Source of the DNA: Bacteriovoracaceae bacterium
GTDB lineage: Bacteria; Bdellovibrionota; Bacteriovoracia; Bacteriovoracales; Bacteriovoracaceae
DNA: 30,761 bases
Direction of reading: 5' to 3'
NCBI GenBank assembly: GCA_018060635.1
Contig: JAGOVR010000004.1
Coordinates: forward strand, 1-30,761
Shown here: positions 1 to 7,634 of the stretch, one piece after another
Position numbering within the stretch: position 1 is the stretch's first letter
How the letters are laid out: each line of letters begins with the position of its first letter
The notes under the pieces: model-generated
What the model was told of the DNA's origin: nothing
Database searches by the model: none
What the model saw: only the letters and a program-made list of their open reading frames with translations
Translations under genes and position numbers: made by a program

Positions 1-813
1 AATAACTGAAGATTGGAAGGAATAGGGCTTTTCTTTAACTACTTGAAAAAATTCTGTAAAATCTTTGCATAAAAAACCTGCTTCTGGGGTTATGATTTCT
101 GGCAAACTCCCATAACAGCTCCCTATAACAGGTAGACCTAAGGCCATAGCCTCAATAATCGCTAAACCAAAAGGCTCTTCCCAGCGCACAGGGAAAAGGA
201 GAGCGTCACATTTTTTTAAGAGAGAGATTTTTTGATTTTGAGGAACCATGCCGTAAGAATGCCAAAAAGCTGAAAGAGGAAATGTTCTCCCTCCTGCTAT
301 ATGCAAGTGCTTTTTGTTTTTTCTGCAAACCTTTTTACAATCTTTGAGATTTTTTACCTTCCAACTAGCTTTAGCTAAAAATAAAAAATTTTTCCAATCT
401 AATACTTTTTTATGAAAAGGATATTCTTTAAAATCGAGAGCATTATAAACAAAGACTTCACTGTTATGATTCTCAGCATGCTTTCTGGAAACAAAAACAC
501 TGTTAGGATGAAAGACTTCCTCGACCCTACCATTCCCACCAATATTAAAAATAACAGGAAGAGGAAAGTTAAGATGAGAAGGATAAAATAAATGAAGGAT
601 ATCAGCAGATTTTGGAATAAGAGGTCTGAAATCTTTTAGCTGGTTAGGAATGAGTTTTATACCGTATTCTGAAACTTGGCTCTTAGGATGACCAATAAGA
701 ATCACTTCGTGACCTAACCTCACTAATTCCTTCATATGCCAAAAAAGCATACGCTCAATACCACCATAAGCTTGTACAGGAAGAATTCCTGCGTGCTCAA
801 AAACTATTTTCAT
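1..813 (-). CDS. GT4-family glycosyltransferase, partial (3' end beyond window)
   Basis: The frame opens at ATG 813 and stays open to base 1 (271 codons), so the C-terminus lies outside the window. The N-terminus begins MKIVFEHAGILPVQAYGGIE, the usual GT-B start in which a Gly-Gly loop precedes the first Rossmann helix. Near residues 213-233 the conserved donor-binding motif reads EEPFGLAIIEAMALGLPVIG, which is the E-x7-E signature of GT4 retaining glycosyltransferases. Family knowledge suggests transfer of a sugar from an NDP-sugar to a lipid or glycan at the cytoplasmic face, perhaps for LPS or capsule; the acceptor cannot be read. A strong terminator separates it from the upstream lipoprotein gene. 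The segment is short between the two domains, so the enzyme may be a compact version. Confidence 0.88.
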   Translation of the reverse strand, partial: MKIVFEHAGILPVQAYGGIERMLFWHMKELVRLGHEVILIGHPKSQVSEYGIKLIPNQLKDFRPLIPKSADILHLFYPSHLNFPLPVIFNIGGNGRVEEVFHPNSVFVSRKHAENHNSEVFVYNALDFKEYPFHKKVLDWKNFLFLAKASWKVKNLKDCKKVCRKNKKHLHIAGGRTFPLSAFWHSYGMVPQNQKISLLKKCDALLFPVRWEEPFGLAIIEAMALGLPVIGSCYGSLPEIITPEAGFLCKDFTEFFQVVKEKPYSFQSSVI

Positions 814-850
814 AAGATGGTTGTAGCAGATTTGAGAAAAAAGGACAAAA

Positions 851-878
851 AAAACCCGAAGATAAGTCTTCGGGTTTT
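851..878. terminator. Rho-independent terminator, probably bidirectional
   Basis: A perfect 12-bp inverted repeat (851-862 with 867-878) has a 4-base loop TAAG. It is flanked by an A-run on the left and a T-run on the right, so it can stop transcription in either direction. On the minus strand it follows the lipoprotein gene ending at 904 and protects the glycosyltransferase gene from readthrough. Confidence 0.88.
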
Positions 879-903
879 TTATTAATTTCTTAAAAAGAAG
901 AGA

Positions 904-1761
904 TTATACAGGATCAACAACATCCTCTTCTGCTTTTTCCTGTTGTAATTTAATTTCTGCTTCTAAAACATCTACGTAAGTGAATATAATTCTCCAAGTA
1001 ATTTCTCCTACACCCAATTTTAAAGCTTCGTCTTTTTGAGCAATGATAGGTTCAACCGAAGAAGCTAATGTATGCCAAGAAAGTACATCTTTGGAGGCTA
1101 CAGCTCCTTGATCATGCAAAGCACTTACTGCTTCCAAATCCTGCTTAAGCTCAGCAGACAAAATTTCTTTAATTTTAGCTTTTAAACCTTCAAATTCAAA
1201 ATCTTTAAGATCTGCAAAAAGACCATGAAGTTTATGTTTAATCGGCCAAACAGAAAGATTAATTTTTTTACCTTCTAACTCTTTACGAGCGCTTAAAAAG
1301 ATTTCTACTTTCTCTTTTAATGCTGGAGTATTTTCTTTTTCAATAGCGCAAAAACGATTTAAGAAAAACTTATATTGCTCCACTGCTTTTTCTTCACCTG
1401 TTAAAAGAGAAACTTCTTTTTTAGCTTTCTCATCAGCTTTTTTAGCTTTCTTATATTCTGCAGATTTTTTTGAAAAATCATCCATAGCTTTCTTAAGCTT
1501 AGAATCTTCTGCCGTGTAAGCCTCACAAATTTTATCTTCACCTACCACAGGCACTAATTCAAAATGAGTCCCTGCTTTCTTTTTATCTTTTTCAAAAATA
1601 TCTTTAAAAGAAAACTGGCCTTCAATGACTTTTTGAATATCTGATATAGTAGCGGCATCCCCTTTAGACCCAGAATCACTCGCAGGATCTTCCTCTTGAA
1701 TATTGCGTCCACAACTTACTAAAGTCGAAAGAATCAAAATAGGTAAAAGATACTTTTTCAT
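904..1761 (-). CDS. Lysine-rich lipoprotein of unknown function
   Basis: A 285-residue protein with a lipoprotein signal peptide: MKKYLLPILILSTLVSC, lipobox LVSC with the lipidated cysteine at residue 17. The start at ATG 1761 is chosen because GAGGAG lies 7 bases upstream; an in-frame ATG further out sits too close to that ribosome site. The mature part is rich in Lys, Glu and Ala with long helical, coiled-coil-like stretches around residues 85-120 and 155-215, and only two further cysteines. It would be anchored in the inner or outer membrane facing the periplasm. I do not recognise a family. It follows the Opp operon on the same strand but a terminator-like hairpin lies in its leader, and I see no clear promoter of its own. 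Confidence 0.75.
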   Translation of the reverse strand: MKKYLLPILILSTLVSCGRNIQEEDPASDSGSKGDAATISDIQKVIEGQFSFKDIFEKDKKKAGTHFELVPVVGEDKICEAYTAEDSKLKKAMDDFSKKSAEYKKAKKADEKAKKEVSLLTGEEKAVEQYKFFLNRFCAIEKENTPALKEKVEIFLSARKELEGKKINLSVWPIKHKLHGLFADLKDFEFEGLKAKIKEILSAELKQDLEAVSALHDQGAVASKDVLSWHTLASSVEPIIAQKDEALKLGVGEITWRIIFTYVDVLEAEIKLQQEKAEEDVVDPV

Positions 1762-1778
1762 ACACATACTCCTCATTA

Positions 1779-1811
1779 AAAAAGCCATGACTCAAGTCTG
1801 TTCGGCTTTTT
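1779..1811 (-). terminator. Terminator-like hairpin after the Opp operon
   Basis: Read on the minus strand, AAAAAGCC pairs with GGCTTTTT (8 bp, arms 1779-1786 and 1804-1811), followed by a further T and TAATG. It lies about 50 bases after the oppF stop and only 18 bases before the lipoprotein start codon at 1761, so it sits inside that gene's leader. The loop is long (17 bases) but contains a short GAC/GTC pairing. Confidence 0.6.
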
Positions 1812-1860
1812 CTGAAAAAACTTTAAGACGCTGAGCAATAATAATGTTAGACTTATAGCA

Positions 1861-2820
1861 TTAAACTAAATGACACGCAACATAATTTCCACAAGACTTT
1901 TGCTGTAATATAGGCTCTATTTCCAAGCACTTAGGCTCAACTAGAGGACATCTCGTATGAAAACGACAACCTTTAGGAGGGTTAATAGGAGAAGGAATAT
2001 CGCCTGTTAGTAAGTTCAAATTTCTCTCTTTTTTATATTCAGGGACAGAGGCCAAAAGAGCTTTAGTATAAGGATGTTGAGGGTTTTTGATAATTTCTAA
2101 GGCCCTCCCTGTTTCTACTATTTTACCTAAATACATAACAATAATTCGATCAGAAATGTGACGAGTCACTGCTAAATCATGAGAAATAAAAATATAGGTT
2201 AGCTTAAAGCGTTCTTTAATTTCATTTAAAAGATTTAGAATTTGCGCTTGAATAGAAACATCTAAGGCACTGACAGCCTCATCACAAATAATAAGCTTAG
2301 GATGAATAGAAAGCGCTCGTGCTATACAAATTCGCTGGCGTTGTCCCCCACTAAACTCATGAGGATAACGACGAATCATATAAGAGCTTAAACCTACTTT
2401 CTCCATAAGATCTTGTACTTTATACAAATGCTCTTTATGAGAGAGGTTAGATTCAAATATTTTTAGGGGCTCTCCTATAATTTCTCCTACTGTAAAACGA
2501 GGATTGAGAGAGCTTTCTGGGTCTTGAAAAATCATTTGAAAATTTTTTCTAAAAAGGCGTAATTTATTCTTGGGCAGATGTAGAAGATCTTCACCCAATA
2601 AATTGATTGCACCTGCCGTCGTAGGAATAAGTCGCATAAGAGCTCTGACTAAAGTGGACTTACCACAGCCACTTTCTCCCACAATTCCTAAAACCTCACC
2701 TTCTTCTACTTCAAAACTAACATCATCAACCGCTTGAACATATCTTTCTTTTCTTTTAAAAAAACTATTTTCTCTTACGGGAAAATAAACTTTTAAATTT
2801 TTTACTTCAAGTAAAGCCAT
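1861..2820 (-). CDS. oppF: Oligopeptide ABC transporter ATP-binding protein OppF
   Basis: One of two ATPases that drive peptide import through OppB/OppC. The 319-residue protein has Walker A GESGCGKST at 48-56, the signature SGGQRQR, Walker B LIICDEA and the switch histidine in FISHD. The C-terminal tail has the oligopeptide/dipeptide extension with four or five cysteines in the pattern GCRFHTRC...C...C...C, typical of OppD/OppF and known in relatives to hold an iron-sulfur cluster. ATG 2820 is preceded by AGGAG at a good distance. It is the last gene of the operon, 11 bases after oppD, with a hairpin terminator downstream. DppF is the alternative name; substrate size cannot be decided from sequence. 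Confidence 0.93.
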   Translation of the reverse strand: MALLEVKNLKVYFPVRENSFFKRKERYVQAVDDVSFEVEEGEVLGIVGESGCGKSTLVRALMRLIPTTAGAINLLGEDLLHLPKNKLRLFRKNFQMIFQDPESSLNPRFTVGEIIGEPLKIFESNLSHKEHLYKVQDLMEKVGLSSYMIRRYPHEFSGGQRQRICIARALSIHPKLIICDEAVSALDVSIQAQILNLLNEIKERFKLTYIFISHDLAVTRHISDRIIVMYLGKIVETGRALEIIKNPQHPYTKALLASVPEYKKERNLNLLTGDIPSPINPPKGCRFHTRCPLVEPKCLEIEPILQQKSCGNYVACHLV

Positions 2821-2831
2821 AACTTAAGCTC

Positions 2832-3806
2832 CTACAAAAGACAGCGTGAATAATGATCTGCGCCTATTTGTTTCACAGGAATATTCCCCGTACACTCTGC
2901 TTTAGCAAAATCACAACGCTTGAGAAAAGGACACCCACTTTCTAATTGCATTAAGTTGGGTGGATTGCCTTTAATGGTATGTAAAATTTTAGTTTCGCTT
3001 TCTTTGGGATATAAATCAGGAATAGATTTTTTTAAGGCCATGGTATAAGGATGGGCCGTTTTTTCAAAAATTTTTTCAGGACTACCGTATTCCATCATCT
3101 GTCCTGCATACATCACTAAAATATTTTCACATTGCGTAGCAATCACCCCTAAATTATGCGAAATAAGAACAATGGCTGTTTGAAATTCTGCACGAATATT
3201 TTTAAATAATTGCATAATCTGAGCTTGAACCGTTACATCCAGTGCAGTGGTAGGCTCATCGGCAAAAAGAAGTTTAGGATCTGTCAGCATCGCCATAGCA
3301 ATCATAACTCTTTGGCGCATTCCCCCTGAAAGCTCGTGAGGATAATTTTTAAGACGTCTTTCTGCCTCTGGAATTTGCACATACTCTAACATTTTTTGAG
3401 CTTTAAACAGAGCCGCTTTTTGAGAAATTTTTTGATGATAGAGAAGTCCTTCTATCATTTGATGATCAATTCTACGGTAAGGATTAAGACAAGTCATAGG
3501 ATCTTGAAAAATCATAGACATGATATTGCCACGCATATGTCTTGTCTCTCTACGATTTAAACCTATGAGCTCTCTGCCTAAAAGTTTAACTGAGCTTTGA
3601 GGAGAAATGACGGCAGGAGGTTTGGGTAAAAGATCCATAATACCCATAGAACTGACAGACTTCCCACTTCCAGACTCTCCCACAATTCCAAGTGTCTGAC
3701 TGGGTTTAATTTTGTAAGAAAGATTATTAACAGCTTTAACCACACCTTCATGGGTGATAAACTCGATACTTAAATTTTTTACATCAATAACAAAATCTTC
3801 TTTCAC
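2832..3806 (-). CDS. oppD: Oligopeptide ABC transporter ATP-binding protein OppD
   Basis: The partner ATPase of OppF, 324 residues. Walker A is GESGSGKS at 43-50, the signature is SGGMRQR, Walker B is LLFADEP, and the D-loop region ALDVTVQAQ is the standard form for peptide importers. The C-terminal extension again has spaced cysteines (GCPFLKRC...C...C). Translation starts at a GTG (3804-3806) preceded by AAGGAA; no ATG is better placed. It lies 10 bases after oppC and 11 before oppF, so the genes are co-transcribed. Confidence 0.93.
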   Translation of the reverse strand: MKEDFVIDVKNLSIEFITHEGVVKAVNNLSYKIKPSQTLGIVGESGSGKSVSSMGIMDLLPKPPAVISPQSSVKLLGRELIGLNRRETRHMRGNIMSMIFQDPMTCLNPYRRIDHQMIEGLLYHQKISQKAALFKAQKMLEYVQIPEAERRLKNYPHELSGGMRQRVMIAMAMLTDPKLLFADEPTTALDVTVQAQIMQLFKNIRAEFQTAIVLISHNLGVIATQCENILVMYAGQMMEYGSPEKIFEKTAHPYTMALKKSIPDLYPKESETKILHTIKGNPPNLMQLESGCPFLKRCDFAKAECTGNIPVKQIGADHYSRCLL

Positions 3807-3816
3807 TAAAGTTTCC

Positions 3817-4956
3817 TTACTTAAGAGATTTAGGATCTAGAGCATCACGCAAACCATCTCCGATAAAATTAAGACAATAAATCATCAAAGAAAAAACAAT
3901 ACCAGGAAATAAAATAGGCCAAGAAAAACTGGATAAAACAGCGGCTCCATCTGAGAGCATAATACCTAAGCTAACAGCGGGAGGAGAAACGCCCAGACCT
4001 ATAAAACTTAAAAAGGCTTCTAAAAGCATAATTTGCGGAACTAAAAGTGTGGAAAATACAATAACAGGTCCCATCACATTAGGAATAATATGCACAAAGA
4101 TAATTTTTGTTTTGGTGGCTCCACTTGCAACTGCCGCTAGTACAAACTCTCGTTCTTTCAGAGATAAAACTTGGCCTCTGACAATACGAGCCAGCATAAT
4201 CCAATAGATAAGTCCTAGTCCCACAAAAATAAGATAAACATGGCGACCAAAAAAAACCATCAAAAGAATAATCATGAAGATAAGAGGAATACCAAAAAGA
4301 AAATCCACAAAACGCATCATAACCATATCTATCATGCCACCAAAAAATCCAGAAATAGCTCCATAACTAATACCAATAAGCACACTAACTGTTGTCACAG
4401 TTAAAGCTAAGAATAAAGAAAGGCGCATACCATAAATCACCCGACTAAAAATATCTTGGCCAATTTCATCTGTACCAAAAATATAATAAGAAGAATCACC
4501 CGAGAGAAAGCCCAAAAGACCTTCTGGTGTTAAGTGATCTAAGGATCTTTCAAACATATTTTGAGAGCTTGGTCTTGCTAACTCTGTTCCTAATTGTGCA
4601 TCCTCTGAAGTCACAATTTCTCTCCCTTCTTCATCAAACTGGATAGAATTATCAGTTGCAATATTTTTTTGTGCCCACTCTAATGTTTCAGTTAAATAAT
4701 GAGAGCGCATAAATTTTTTATACCAAGAGGGGGGATAATTTTGAGCTGTTAATTCGCCCGCATCATAACGATGAGGAGCCGTATAGGGAGCTAAAAAAGA
4801 AAGTATAAAAAGAATACTAATAACAATACAACTTACAAGTGCCATTTTATTTTTTTTAAACTTACGAAAACCGTCTTGAAAAAGAGAAGTGCCTTTTTCT
4901 AGCTTAGCTTCTGATAATGTTTCTAATTTTTCTTTTAAGTTTTGAGTTGTCAGCAC
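3817..4956 (-). CDS. oppC: Oligopeptide ABC transporter permease OppC with enlarged periplasmic loop
   Basis: Inner-membrane permease of the BPD_transp_1 family. It has an N-terminal cytoplasmic segment, a first membrane helix at about 39-57, then five more helices after residue 175. The EAA loop that docks on the ATPase is seen as VASGATKTKIIFVHIIPN. At 379 residues it is clearly longer than the usual ~300: about 100 residues lie between the first helix and the conserved GTDEIGQDIFSR (161-172), where 35-40 is normal. The start is GTG 4956, preceded by AAAGGA with a 7-base gap; that ribosome site overlaps the end of oppB. Spacing on both sides is 4 and 10 bases. Confidence 0.92.
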   Translation of the reverse strand: MLTTQNLKEKLETLSEAKLEKGTSLFQDGFRKFKKNKMALVSCIVISILFILSFLAPYTAPHRYDAGELTAQNYPPSWYKKFMRSHYLTETLEWAQKNIATDNSIQFDEEGREIVTSEDAQLGTELARPSSQNMFERSLDHLTPEGLLGFLSGDSSYYIFGTDEIGQDIFSRVIYGMRLSLFLALTVTTVSVLIGISYGAISGFFGGMIDMVMMRFVDFLFGIPLIFMIILLMVFFGRHVYLIFVGLGLIYWIMLARIVRGQVLSLKEREFVLAAVASGATKTKIIFVHIIPNVMGPVIVFSTLLVPQIMLLEAFLSFIGLGVSPPAVSLGIMLSDGAAVLSSFSWPILFPGIVFSLMIYCLNFIGDGLRDALDPKSLK

Positions 4957-4960
4957 GAAG

Positions 4961-5881
4961 TTATCCTTTGGATCTAATTTGAGGATCTAACAAAAAATAA
5001 CTCATATCTACCAAGATATTAAAGACGATAACCAAAGTGCAATAAAAAATAATCATCCCCATGGCCATGGTATAATCTCTAGCAAAAGCTGAATCGACAA
5101 ATTGACGACCAATACCTGGAATCACAAAAATTTTTTCAATCACGAGTGATCCTGCCAGAATGCCTGCGGTGGCTGGCCCCAAATAAGAAACAACAGGAAT
5201 AAGTGTTGGTTTTAAACAATGAGTTAAGACAATTTTGGCCATAGGAAGCCCTTTGGACATAGCTGTTCTTACATAATTAGAACTTAAGACTTCAAGTAGA
5301 GAGCCCCTCGTCAGTCGAGCAATATTCGCAATATAAAAAAGGCTTAAACAAAATGAAGGTAAAATATAACTAGCAGGAGTAGATAAACCTGAAACAGGAA
5401 CTAAGTTTAATTTTAGACCAAAAATAAGTAGAAGAATTGGAGCTAACACCATATTAGGTACAGAAATTCCAAGCATGGCAGAGCTCATTAAAAGATGATC
5501 AACAAATTTATTGTGATAAAGAGCTGAAATAAGTCCTATACATACTCCCACCAGCAAAGATAAAAACATGGCGATCAAACCAATCGTTAGTGTATGTCCA
5601 ATTCCTGCTTTGATCACATCAATAACTGACAAATGAGCCACCTTAAAGCTTGGACCAAAATCTAATTTACATAATCCTTTCATATAAAGAATGTATTGTT
5701 TATGAATAGGTTCATCTAAATGATACTTAGCTTGAATAGCTTTCATAATAGCAGGGGGAGGCATCTTTTCTGAATCAAAAGGCCCTCCTGGAGCCACCTT
5801 CATCATAAAAAAAGAAACTGTTATGATAGCCCATAAAGTAAAAAGAGAAGCTGAAATTCTTTTTAAAATTATTTTAAACAA
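4961..5881 (-). CDS. oppB: Oligopeptide ABC transporter permease OppB
   Basis: The second permease half of the importer, 306 residues. The N-terminal helix is followed by the family hallmark F-x2-K-x-APGGPFD, and the EAA motif reads RTAMSKGLPMAKIVLTHCLKP. Six hydrophobic segments can be counted. The start codon is TTG at 5879-5881, with AGGAAGG just upstream; there is no ATG nearby in frame. The gene follows the oppA stop by 9 bases and precedes oppC by 4, so expression is tied to the binding protein gene. Confidence 0.93.
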   Translation of the reverse strand: MFKIILKRISASLFTLWAIITVSFFMMKVAPGGPFDSEKMPPPAIMKAIQAKYHLDEPIHKQYILYMKGLCKLDFGPSFKVAHLSVIDVIKAGIGHTLTIGLIAMFLSLLVGVCIGLISALYHNKFVDHLLMSSAMLGISVPNMVLAPILLLIFGLKLNLVPVSGLSTPASYILPSFCLSLFYIANIARLTRGSLLEVLSSNYVRTAMSKGLPMAKIVLTHCLKPTLIPVVSYLGPATAGILAGSLVIEKIFVIPGIGRQFVDSAFARDYTMAMGMIIFYCTLVIVFNILVDMSYFLLDPQIRSKG

Positions 5882-5890
5882 AAGACCTTC

Positions 5891-7537
5891 CTACTTTTTA
5901 ATAGATTTCAAAAAATTTTCTTTTTTATTCATATCAATTTTAACAAAACGTAATTGATGTTGATCTAATTTATTAGCATAAAATCCTGAAATATAATTTT
6001 GAACTAAGTTCAGAGTGGTATAAGTAAAAAGAGGAATAATAGGAACCTCATTCATAATAATTTTTTCTGCTTGTTGCATAATTTTATTTCTTTTTTCTAA
6101 GTTTTTTTCTATCTGAGCTTGAGCAATTAATTTGTCATATTCTTTATTTTTAAATCCTGTACGGTTATTGCCTGACTGACTTAAAAACATATCTAAAAAA
6201 TTCATAGGATCTTCATAATCCGCTACCCAGCCTGCTCGTAAAGTATCAAAGTCCATGCTACTTTGACTGGCTAAATAAACTTTCCACTCTTGATTCAAAG
6301 GCTCTACACTAATACCTAAATGTTCTTTCCAAGCTTTGGAAAGAACTACAGCAACTTTTTGATGAGTCTCTGCAGTATTATAAACATAGTTCACCTTAGG
6401 AAAGCCCTTTCCTTCAGGATAACCTGCTTCTGCTAAAAGTTTTTTAGCTAATTCTAAGCGCTTAGGAAAAGGCATTTTAGCGTCTACAAAAGTTTCTGGT
6501 TTATATGTTTTAAAAGTATTAGGAACTAAAGAATAACTAGGTTCTTGTCCTGCCTTCATCACATAGTTTACGATTTCTTCACGAGGAGCTACTAAAGCCA
6601 GTGCTTTTCTAACTCTCACATCATTAAAAGGTTTGCGAGTTGTATTAAGCCTTACAAAGTACATGGCAATTTGACGAGCAATTTTAAGAGTTCCTGCTTT
6701 TTTAAGAGGCGAAATTTCAGAACTAGGAGGGGCCATAAAATCAATATCGATCTCTCCTGCACGAAAAGATCGGACTGCTTCAGCCGAATAAGTACCTATA
6801 AATTTAAAATTTACTAAATCAATTTGGTTCTCTTTAGTATTTGGAAAAAAAGGATTTTTGATAATAGTTATTTTATTTTTAAGCTCCCAATCCTTAAAAG
6901 CAAAAGATCCACTAGTCCAAATATTTTCTTTAGCTACCCAATTTTCACCATGTTTTTCAATGGGCTCTTTAGGAACAGCACAAAAAGAATGATGCGGAAG
7001 ATAACTTAAAAGAGAAGGCACTGAACCTACCAATGTAAATTGGAGGGTGTAATCATCTAAAGCTTTGATCCCTACCTGACTAGCATCTTTAATCTGACCT
7101 TGATTATAAAGTTCTGCATTTTTTATAATATAAAGCATATACCCATACTCCGAAGCAAGTTTGGGAGAGAGAATGCGCTGATAAGAGTAAACATAGTCGT
7201 GAGCTGTCACAGGACGTTTTTTAACAACAACTCCATTTACATTTTGTACCCAAAAATAATTTTTTTTAAGCTTAAAAGTCCAAACACTAGCAGATTTATT
7301 TTGCGTATATGATTCTGCCATTTCAGCTACAGGCCCTGCACTCTTATGGTCATAACTATACAAGCCGACAAAAAGATTAATATGAATATGAGCCGAGCTA
7401 ATACCTGTGGATTGCTGAGGATCTAAATGCCTAATTTCTTCACCCACTTGAACGTTAAGCTCATTTATTTTGGCTGAAAGAGAAAAAGATGTGAAAGAAA
7501 AAAGAAAAGATAAAAGTAAAAAAAGAGAAGAATTCAC
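5891..7537 (-). CDS. oppA: Oligopeptide-binding protein OppA (SBP_bac_5 family)
   Basis: Periplasmic substrate-binding protein that hands peptides to OppBC. The start is taken as GTG 7537, which has AAAGGAG 8 bases upstream; an in-frame ATG at 7564 lacks a ribosome site. From the GTG the protein is 548 residues with a Sec signal peptide of about 21 residues ending at SLSA. Family motifs are clear: an early LDPQ, NLFVGLY, the W-x-F-x-L-(K/R)-K segment, and PVTAHDYVYSYQRILSPK. No lipobox cysteine is present, so it should be soluble. It has its own candidate promoter (7579-7607) although it also lies downstream of the second binding-protein gene. Confidence 0.93.
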   Translation of the reverse strand: MNSSLFLLLSFLFSFTSFSLSAKINELNVQVGEEIRHLDPQQSTGISSAHIHINLFVGLYSYDHKSAGPVAEMAESYTQNKSASVWTFKLKKNYFWVQNVNGVVVKKRPVTAHDYVYSYQRILSPKLASEYGYMLYIIKNAELYNQGQIKDASQVGIKALDDYTLQFTLVGSVPSLLSYLPHHSFCAVPKEPIEKHGENWVAKENIWTSGSFAFKDWELKNKITIIKNPFFPNTKENQIDLVNFKFIGTYSAEAVRSFRAGEIDIDFMAPPSSEISPLKKAGTLKIARQIAMYFVRLNTTRKPFNDVRVRKALALVAPREEIVNYVMKAGQEPSYSLVPNTFKTYKPETFVDAKMPFPKRLELAKKLLAEAGYPEGKGFPKVNYVYNTAETHQKVAVVLSKAWKEHLGISVEPLNQEWKVYLASQSSMDFDTLRAGWVADYEDPMNFLDMFLSQSGNNRTGFKNKEYDKLIAQAQIEKNLEKRNKIMQQAEKIIMNEVPIIPLFTYTTLNLVQNYISGFYANKLDQHQLRFVKIDMNKKENFLKSIKK

Positions 7538-7578
7538 GAAAAAAGCTCCTTTGAAAAAAAACATAAGAAGGCTTTATT

Positions 7579-7607
7579 TTTATACCTGAAAAACAAGTTG
7601 AATACAA
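7579..7607 (-). promoter_or_regulatory. Candidate sigma-70 promoter for oppA-F
   Basis: On the minus strand TTGTAT (7602-7607) and TATAAA (7579-7584) are 17 bases apart. A start site near 7571 would leave a leader of about 35 bases containing the AAAGGAG site. The -35 match is only 3 of 6. It would let oppABCDF be expressed without the upstream redox genes. Confidence 0.45.
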
Positions 7608-7634
7608 AGGAAACAAGATAAAAAAGCTCCCTTG

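Noticed and set aside
6824..7312. Plus-strand frames inside oppA
   Set aside because: Short, antisense to a well-supported gene, and of low-complexity composition.
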